In this document: one piece after another, positions 57,375-64,000 of the stretch | How the letters are laid out: every line of letters starts with the position of its first letter | Numbering within the stretch: position 1 is the first letter of the stretch | Assembly (NCBI GenBank): GCA_965112735.1 | Contig: OZ218953.1 | Location: 1,922,001-1,986,000, forward strand | Reading direction: 5' to 3' | Length of the DNA stretch: 64,000 bases | From: Phaeosaccion multiseriatum | Taxonomy: Eukaryota; Ochrophyta, other classes | Made by a program: the position numbers and the translations under genes | Notes under the pieces: model-generated | Database searches by the model: none | The model's input: the letters and a program-made list of their open reading frames with translations, nothing else | What the model was told of the DNA's origin: nothing

Positions 57375-57812
57375 GTAGGTAGCAATGAGGGAGGGGGGTT
57401 GAGGAAGTAAGAGGTGAGAGGGGCGAGGGAAGAAGGGGAGGAGATGGAGAGGCACTGGAGACAGTGGCGGTGGGGAGATAAAATGGCGGTAAAGAGGGGG
57501 TGAGGGGAGGGTGAACAAGGAGACAAAAGCACCGGAGACAGGGTAAGAGAATGTAGTGAGATAGGAATGTTCGGCGGCGTCATGCCCCCAAATATAATAC
57601 TACGTCGTACTATTGAACAGAGGCCCGCGTGTGTGTGATGTATATTCCATACACAGTATTTCAATTCTCTCGGTCCTGCCCCCCCCCCTTCCTCTCAAAG
57701 CAGCTCCCAGTCTCTTAGCTTGTGTTCTAATTTCTCGAGCTGAGGGGGGGGGGGGCGGATATAAACAAAAACGCAAGGAGGGAGAGACAAGAGTAGGGTA
57801 GGGGTACTTCGG
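57375..57812. other. Convergent 3' intergenic region
   Basis: Between the UTP20 stop (plus) and the HPt stop (minus). GA-rich on the plus strand in its first half, with G and C runs near 57680 and 57745. No gene seen. Confidence 0.6.
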
Positions 57813-59362
57813 TTAGGCAGCCGCGACCGGGAAAATCAGCTGGCGCAGTAGCACAGGAGGAGGAGGAACAGGAGTAGTAGTAGTAGTCGTAGTAGTAGTA
57901 GTAGTAGTAGTAGTAGGAGGAGGAGGAGGAGGAGGGGCAGGACGACGACGAGGAGAAGCAATGACGAGGGACGGCTAGAAGACCCCAAGACAAATACAAA
58001 GGAATATGTTGCCTTTGGCTTGTCACAGCCGCCCTGCCTGCCACCTTCGCCGTGCTCACCTCGAAGGTGACTCTCCGGAAAGCCGCCTCCAGAAGGGCCT
58101 GGAGGGCACAGGCAGGGCAGGGCAGGGCAGGGCAGGGGAGGGGAGGGGAGGGGCAGGGGTGAGGGGATACCGGGGCAGAGCATAAAGTTCAGTTCGAGGA
58201 CACACGCACTTTGCAGCTCCTCCACAGTAAGGCTGCCCTGCCTGTCTTGCCTCCATTGCCCCATCTCACCTGGAGTTTCTCAGGGCCCCCTACGTCCTGC
58301 GCGGCCGCCTTGCCCACCTTCTCGAGGTTAAACGCAGCATCTCTGAGGCGTTTCACCATCAGGTTGGCAGCGGCGCCTTTGATGGCATGGCCAATGCGTC
58401 CGCAAGCCACGGTCTCGCCCTGCAAGAGCAGAGAGGGATCGCGAAGGAGATGCGTGGTGAAGGCGGGCAGTGGTGGTGAGTGGCACACGGATGGACAATA
58501 TGTGGGGGCTAGGGAGGCATGGTGAGGGAGTGTGAGGGAGAGTGAGGGAGGGGGGACAGGAAGGTATAGACCATGCCGTGTGCACGCACACGTCCACGTG
58601 CGTACACGCTGCAAAGGCGACCCTATATATATACGCATGTATGTACAGGCCTTGACCACCCTTGGCTGCATTGCACTTCACTGATTGGTTGCACCGAGGG
58701 GCTTCTTCATCACTCACTCACTCGTCTCTCTCTCTCTCTCTCTCTCTCCATTCACACCTCACCTTGGGCACCTTCTCTGTGAGGTCTGTAAGATGGTCCA
58801 TTGTCTCGTTCCATAAGTCTACAAGCAGCTCCCGTAAGAACTCCTCGTCCCCAGAGCACTGCTCCACTGCTTCATCCCACGCTACAACCTAATATATATA
58901 CATACATCCCCACCACACCGACACGAGACACCGGCGGACAGCAGCCCGACGCGTGCGTGCGTGCGTGTGCGCACAGACGGAAGAAAATTAGCATAAATGG
59001 ATGGGATGGAAGGAGGGACAAGCGTGCGTGCGTGTGCGCACAGACGGAAGAAAATTAGCATAAATGGATGGGATGAAAGGAGGGACAAGACAAGCACAAC
59101 TCAGAGCTCTTTTCAGCCACCCACCCACCTCATCGTCGGGCTGCGGCAGGGGAGGACTGTCCTCTAACGAGGGCTCAAAGTTGTCCTCAACCACCACCTT
59201 CGCTGCAGCAGCCTTGCCGTTCAGTTCCTTCGCAGCTACTGCACCTGTCCCGCTGCTGTTGCCGGACCGGCCGCTCTTGTCACCTACCGCCGCCGCCGCA
59301 AGGGCTGGATCTCCTGCGGGGTTCGAAGGGGCGGAAGATGGTGCCGCCGTTGACACTGACAT
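57813..59362 (-). CDS. Histidine phosphotransfer (HPt) protein
   Basis: Exons 59362-59129, 58888-58763, 58419-58270, 58098-58060 and 57839-57813 join in phase to 191 residues. Residues 79-185 form a four-helix HPt domain: WDEAVEQCSGDEEFLRELLV, then GRIGHAIKGAAANLMVKRLR with the phosphoaccepting His131 in HAIKG, then RDAAFNLEKVGKAA and ALLEAAFRRVTFE. The first 78 residues are Ala/Ser/Pro-rich and disordered. HPt proteins shuttle phosphate between a hybrid histidine kinase and a response regulator; neither partner is in this window. The last exon encodes only eight residues (LIFPVAAA) and is the least certain. It carries the VGD repeat-like peptide near residue 25. Confidence 0.85.
58955..59088 (-). 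repeat. 67-bp tandem duplication in HPt intron 1
   Basis: Two adjacent copies with a period of 67 bp, each containing CAGACGGAAGAAAATTAGCA and ATGGATGGGATG. They differ at about one base, so the duplication looks recent. Confidence 0.8.
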
Positions 59363-59407
59363 CGAATGGACCTTCTCCTCTGGGGCTGGGGAAGCAGCAG
59401 AAGGCTG

Positions 59408-62000
59408 CTAGAGAGAGAGAAAGAGAGAGAGAGAGATACAGACGACAAACACATCACACACAGGAGGATACAAGTAACGTACGCGGGTCAGGAGCCACGG
59501 AGAGAGCGAAGCTTGCACAACGAGTCCATCGGAGGCTACTGCCAATGGCGTTTGGTTCGCGACAAAAGCTTCTTCAGGAGGGGGTGAGTCGAGTGACGAG
59601 AAATACACACATGGAAGAGTAGTCAATGCGAAGGTAGAATGGTGGTAGGTATGTAGAGAGATGAGATATATAAGTATGTACATAGATAAGACACCCTCCG
59701 CAGCCAGCAGCAAGTCGTTCACCATTGTTTGTCTCTTGTCTTGTCTTGCCTGCGTGTCACCGTCCGGTCCGTCTTCGCCAATGGGTACCGGCCACGTCCA
59801 CACCATGCCGCTGTGGCCCACCTAGTGGAGGAAAAGAGGGAGAGGGGGGGGGAGGAGAGGGGATGAGATGGGAAAGAGAGAACGATGGAGAGAGAGCGAG
59901 AGAGAGAGAGAGAGAGAGAGAGGGACACCCAGTGGAGAAGACAGGGAGAGGGAGGGAGAGAGCGGGAGAACAACGGACAAGAGAGGGAGAGGGAAGGGAG
60001 GACAAAAAAGAGCGGGGAGAGAAGGGAAGAGAGAGGCACCAGAGAAGAGAGGAAGACAAAGGGACAAGAATGGGTGAGACACGATCCACCGGAGGAAGGA
60101 AGGGATGGGGGGTTGTGCGTGTGTGTGTGTGTGTGAGAGAGAGAAAGAGGTGGGAGACACGGGTAAATGCCAGAGTAGAGAAGAGAGGGTGGAGAGAGAC
60201 AAGAGAGAGAGAGAGTAGAGGAGAGAGAAGGGGGAGAGAGTTGAGAGAGAGACTCTATTACCTTGACGTTGGCGCTGGCCACCTCCTTTTGTGCTGCGCT
60301 TCCCTCAGTAAAGAGGGGGTTGGTGTGATTCATATGAATGAGCACCACTTCCGCTGAGCTCCCTTTCATACGTTTCAGAGTGTCGGTCACAAGCGGATGA
60401 GGAACCTGCCCACCGGTAGTTGACAGTTGCCAGTTGGGACACAGGAGAGGGGGAGGGGGGTGGGAGGAGGAGGAGGAGGAGGAGGAGGAGGAGGAGGAGG
60501 AGGAGGAGGAGGATAGCGGAAGAAAGTGACACAGGACACAAAGGTGAGGCGATAGCAGCAGCAGGAGTAGGGGACAAGCAGAGTAGCAACAAGAGGACAA
60601 AAAGGCCGGGAGAGGGTCCAGGCCATCCAGATGGCAGTCCATGCACGAAGGCCAATCGCCAGCAATGCCTCCTGCTCGCCCTCCCACCTGAGAAATGTCC
60701 CTCCCCCCGAGCTCCCCCTCGCCATAAAAGGTGGCGTCCAAGAGCGCCACTTCACACGCGTTGCACAGCTCTGACACATTGACTTCCCATCCCTCCCACG
60801 TGTCTGTGTCTGGGCAGTACAGCATTTGCATGTCGCCCCGGCCGCTCACTGAGACCAGAAAGGCCAGCTGAGAGTATCGGAATGGGAAGGAAGGAAGGAA
60901 GGAAGTAAGGAAGTAAGGAAAGAAGGGGGGAACAATACTAATAAGTCAGGCGGTCATTCTTCCTCGCCCACCCACGGAAAGATCGAATCCCCCTGCCCCC
61001 CCCCCCCTTAAGACTAAGCACCACATCAGTCTGGTTCATCAAAGGGACTGACGATTCTTGTACATGCATGTGTACACCACTCGGCTTGACTCCATTGGAC
61101 TTGACTTGACTAACCGTATCTGTAATGTCTTCTCTGTGCGGAACCCGTACAGGTGTAACGGCAAGGTTTTCAGACAGCATGACCTCGGTGAGTGGAGTGA
61201 GCTCATGCAGAACAATGCAGCCGTCTGTCACTAGCGTGGACCAGGGTAGATTACTGCTGATGAAGGCGGCCATTCGGGCAGAGCAGTACACGGGTAGGCC
61301 CTGCACATTCGCCCCCTCCTTGCCGAGTTGCAGCAGACCGGCGTAGTGCCCTGTGTGTGCGTGTGTGAGGAGAAGGCCCGAGAGCTGCCCCTTCCCCCCC
61401 GCAGCCCATCCCTTCTGCGTCGGCCCCTGCACCCAAGCTTGTAGGTCGGCCACTTGGCTTCCAATGTCAGGAGTGGCGTCAATCAAGAAGCATTTGTCGC
61501 CGTCCACAAGACCGAGGCTGGTCACTCGTCCGTCTTTGTAGACGCCGATCGATCTGTGTAGCCAGCAAGCACAAGAAGGGAGATGTTTAGTGCGTGCGCG
61601 TGTATGAGAGTGTGTTCATGAGGGTATGTGGGTCATAGCGGCACTTGTTCTGCGGATCAGGAGGCGACGACGAACACACGCCAAAAACAGCAAGTCATGT
61701 AGAGACAGGGCTAGAGCAGACAGAATAAGAGAGTACATTCATAGAAAGGGAGACAAACTCCCCGAATGGCAGCAAAGGCACCCAGATAGGGCCAGCACTT
61801 TCCTCTCCGGTTTTCTTCTTTCCTCCCTTTCCTGAACCTTCCCTCCCCCCCCTTCCCCCTTTTCCTCCCCCCTCCCCCCCCTCCCTTTCTTCTCACCTTG
61901 CTCTAGCGCAGTTGCAGCAGTTACACAGCGTCTGAGGCACGCCCCCATCCTGCGCGCAGCCCAAGAGCACCGCGTGCACGTTCCCTCCTGTGGGCCCCAT
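59408..62000 (-). CDS. PqqB-like metallo-beta-lactamase-fold protein
   Basis: Exons 62000-61897, 61553-61115, 60867-60688, 60405-60262 and 59821-59408 join in phase to 426 residues. It matches the PqqB family: a Cys cluster at the N terminus (LGCAQDGGVPQTLCNCCNCA), FLIDATPDI, the metal motif LLTHAHTGHYAGLL, VPHREDITDT joined to LAFLVSV, YCPDTDTWEGW, LLDATFYGEGEL and IHMNHTNPLFTEGSA. In the HxHxDH motif the Asp is Gly (His99, His101, Gly103, His104), as I recall for some PqqB relatives. True PqqB acts in pyrroloquinoline quinone synthesis; no other pqq gene is seen, so the role is open. The last 110 residues have no counterpart I know; the real stop may be earlier. Confidence 0.8.
60456..60512 (-). 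repeat. (GGA/TCC)n tract in intron
   Basis: GGA repeat on the plus strand (TCC on the coding strand), in the intron 60687-60406 of the PqqB-like gene near its acceptor. Confidence 0.75.
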
Positions 62001-62295
62001 ACGATGGGCGGCCAAGTTGACAACGAATAACTGGACCAGTGCTCACCGCTGCCAGAGCGCAGCGGTAAGGGTGGGGTCGAACAAAGGCGGCGTCCACTCC
62101 TGTCCGTGTCTGTGTCTGTCGTCTCCCTCCCTTTTTCCTGACCCTGGCTGTGTGGCTTTTTCTCGCGTACAAAAACGCACTTGAAACGGAAAGGGGGATG
62201 ATGATTGAGCGGATTTGGCGTGTTAGGGATATATATTACACCCTTAAGTGCCATCTATGGTTGTCTAAAAGTAATGTCTCACCGCCCCGGGGAAC
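62001..62295. other. Boundary between host gene and retroelement-like ORF
   Basis: 5' side of the PqqB-like gene and 3' flank of the retroelement-like ORF. Moderately AT-rich near 62220-62245. Neither poly-A tail nor target-site duplication could be identified. Confidence 0.4.
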
Positions 62296-64000
62296 TTAGC
62301 CCTCGAGGTCGTGTCCCTCTGACTCATCAGTTCTTCCCATTGGAACAAAGTTGATACCAGCCAGGATCCTGTGGCGAACCGATCGTTCGTGTCGGGCCCG
62401 CTGGAGCGCTACGGCTAATCGTCGCCGAATGACGCAAACAGCCCTCGCATAAGCCCTCGTGTCAAGATGTTCGTGCCCCCCAGCCATGTGGGTGGCGAGT
62501 GTTTTGATAAACATCTGTGCTGACGGGCCAAATGCACCTTGCTGTTCTATTGCAAAAGGGACAAGGTGGTACCGCGTGGGGTCATAGTGGATGTCCCCAC
62601 CCTGGCCTTCCATGCCTACCTGTGGCACCCCATACCTGGTCCGCTTGGTCGCTTCAGCCTTCTTGGCTGCCGCGAGTGCCTCCTTCGATGCCTTGGCCCG
62701 GTTGGTGGTGTTGGCGGCATCTGTGAGCGTGACGTCGATCATGAGGGACTTGTGGCCGTCGCCATATTCATGATCGGACGGAAGCTCAAACATCCTGGGG
62801 GGAGTCACGATGTCGATCTCCATCTGCTTGGCCACGTGGGCGTCACTCCTCACGGCGTTGCTCCCCCCTCTCCCTCGTCGCGGGGTGACCGTTCTTGCCC
62901 TCATGAAGAAGGGGAAGCCGGTGTTCTGGACGATCCCTCTGCCCAGGCCCTGGCTCTTCAGCAGGGTGACAAGTGCCTTCTGCACAGCGTCGTGTTGGGG
63001 TGTGCTGAGCCCCGTCTTGGTGCAGGTGACGATGTGCCCCTCCGTCAGCGCCTTGCCAGAGCACTTATGACAGTCCTTGCTGTAGGTGGGGTCAAAGCCA
63101 AGTCTTCGCCGAATGGCACTCTTGTGCTCGGCGCCGGTCAGGTGGAGTGCTCCCCCTGCCGTCTTGGTCGGCTGAAGGTGGAGCCACGCACCAGCACCCT
63201 TCACGCTGTGGCTGAGGGCTCTGGCCAGGTACTTCTCCCGTTGGACCTGCTGTGGGATGGCTTTTAGTCGTTCCAAGAAGTCCGCCCTCGCCTTCGACGT
63301 GAGGAGCTTGGTGTAACGCTTCTGGGCGCCTCGCCGCTCTCCGTGTCGGCTGTGTGGAATGGAGGGTCCTCCCTCGTCCAACATCTTGGTCTCCTCTGAC
63401 CGCCAGCGTGGCCGGCCGTCCTCATCATCGTCATCACCACCGCCTGGTTCCACGTCATGCTCATCCTCCGGGGCTGCGTCACTGCCACCATCTGGGTCTT
63501 CGTCACGTTCACCCTGTGGGTCGTCCTGGCTCTCCCCCCCTGGGTCTGCCGCGCTATCAGAGGTTGGTCCATCTGCGGTCCCCTGCTGCCCTGCAGCCGC
63601 GTCGCACCCTTCCGCACCCACCCCAGGGTGTATCCCTGCGGCCCCAACATTATCACCTTCGTGTAAGTCTGCTCCTTCACCCCCAGATTGTGTCTCATCC
63701 CCCCCGGGGGCATCACTCGCAGCCGGTTGGTCCCCTCTGCCACCGACAGGTGTGTGCCCTTCATGCTCTGGGGTGTCGTCTCTCTCCGGGAAGAGCGTGG
63801 TGATCAGCCATGGCTCTCTCCATCTGTTGTCACTGAGGTGGGAGATGATTGGCGCCGCGCTGTACAGGGATGCTGTGATTGCCCATGGGGGGAGGTCACA
63901 GTATGTGGGCCCGAGCGCCCCTGGCAGCAAGCCTCCCCCCTTGGGGAGGAGAAGGGCCTCCGGTCTGCTGATGTGGCCGTGGGCGAGCAACACAGCCCAT
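62296..64000 (-). mobile_element. C-terminal part of a non-LTR retroelement-like ORF (5' cut by edge)
   Basis: A 565-codon minus-strand frame open to the window edge and ending at 62296. Its C-terminal two thirds have the layout seen after the reverse transcriptase in many non-LTR element polyproteins: AWLHLQPTKTAGGALHL, a zinc-knuckle-like DCHKCSGKALTEGHIVTC, then an acidic nuclease-like set EIDIVTP, SLMIDVTLTDAANTT, AAAKKAEATKRTRYG and LVPFAIEQQGAFGPSAQMFI. The N-terminal part is a low-complexity Gly/Asp/Glu-rich stretch. No reverse transcriptase core is visible; it may lie outside. Base composition lacks the triplet repeats that fill neighbouring genes, consistent with a transferred element. 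It is intact over this length, so insertion may be recent. Confidence 0.6.

Noticed and set aside
62517-63267. 242-codon plus-strand frame
   Set aside because: Shadow of the retroelement-like minus-strand ORF, which has the recognisable motifs.

Overview
This is nuclear DNA of a eukaryote, most likely an alga with a secondary plastid such as a stramenopile (eustigmatophyte-like). The genes are split by short GT-AG introns, and several products are purely eukaryotic (NPRL3, UTP20, RPB10, a Sec23/24-type COPII protein, a HECT ligase). One gene (20257-23082) begins with a signal peptide whose predicted cleavage site is followed by Phe, as in heterokont plastid targeting signals. The species is not identified. 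Simple triplet and tetranucleotide repeats are very abundant and account for most of the long overlapping open frames, which I treat as shadows. I rebuilt gene models by hand from open frames, GT/AG sites and reading phase; nearly all junctions given keep phase exactly.

Layout, left to right. 1-4469 (-): NPRL3, a GATOR1 subunit, 3' end off the window. 4572-6481 (+): PlsC-type acyltransferase. 6782-13391 (-): very large protein with about 13 IQ motifs. 13992-19461 (-): divergent Sec23/Sec24-family COPII coat protein. 19896-20117 (+): RNA polymerase subunit RPB10. 20257-23082 (+): plastid-type presequence, four-Cys motif, AT-hook-like motif. 23606-23821 (-): 71-residue coiled-coil protein with a C-terminal prenylation box, a candidate G-protein gamma subunit. 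24622-31406 (+): a 2,219-residue protein joining a CMGC/CDKL-like protein kinase to a HECT ubiquitin ligase. 31544-32614 (-): small secreted Cys-rich protein. 32895-40861 (-): about 2,480-residue Ser/Gly-rich protein with a C-terminal kinase-like domain. 40977-41217 (+): doubtful tiny gene. 41653-42013: a tandem pair of foldback elements with terminal inverted repeats. 42070-44463 (-): DUF445 membrane protein. 44564-57374 (+): UTP20, with one apparent frameshift. 57813-59362 (-): histidine phosphotransfer (HPt) protein. 59408-62000 (-): PqqB-like metallo-beta-lactamase-fold protein. 62296-64000 (-): C-terminal part of a retroelement-like ORF, cut by the window edge.

The genes do not form one pathway. 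Several neighbours are divergent pairs sharing about 100 bp between start codons (NPRL3/acyltransferase; DUF445/UTP20; possibly kinase-like/tiny gene). Nutrient and ubiquitin signalling (NPRL3, kinase-HECT, G-gamma-like, HPt) and ribosome/RNA functions (UTP20, RPB10) are represented.

The points most worth following up are the kinase-HECT fusion, a dispersed short repeat around GCAGCAGTTGGTGATACAGC that recurs in coding sequence (two reading frames) and in introns on both strands, microsatellites that look like reiterated splice donors at the start of introns, and the foldback elements.
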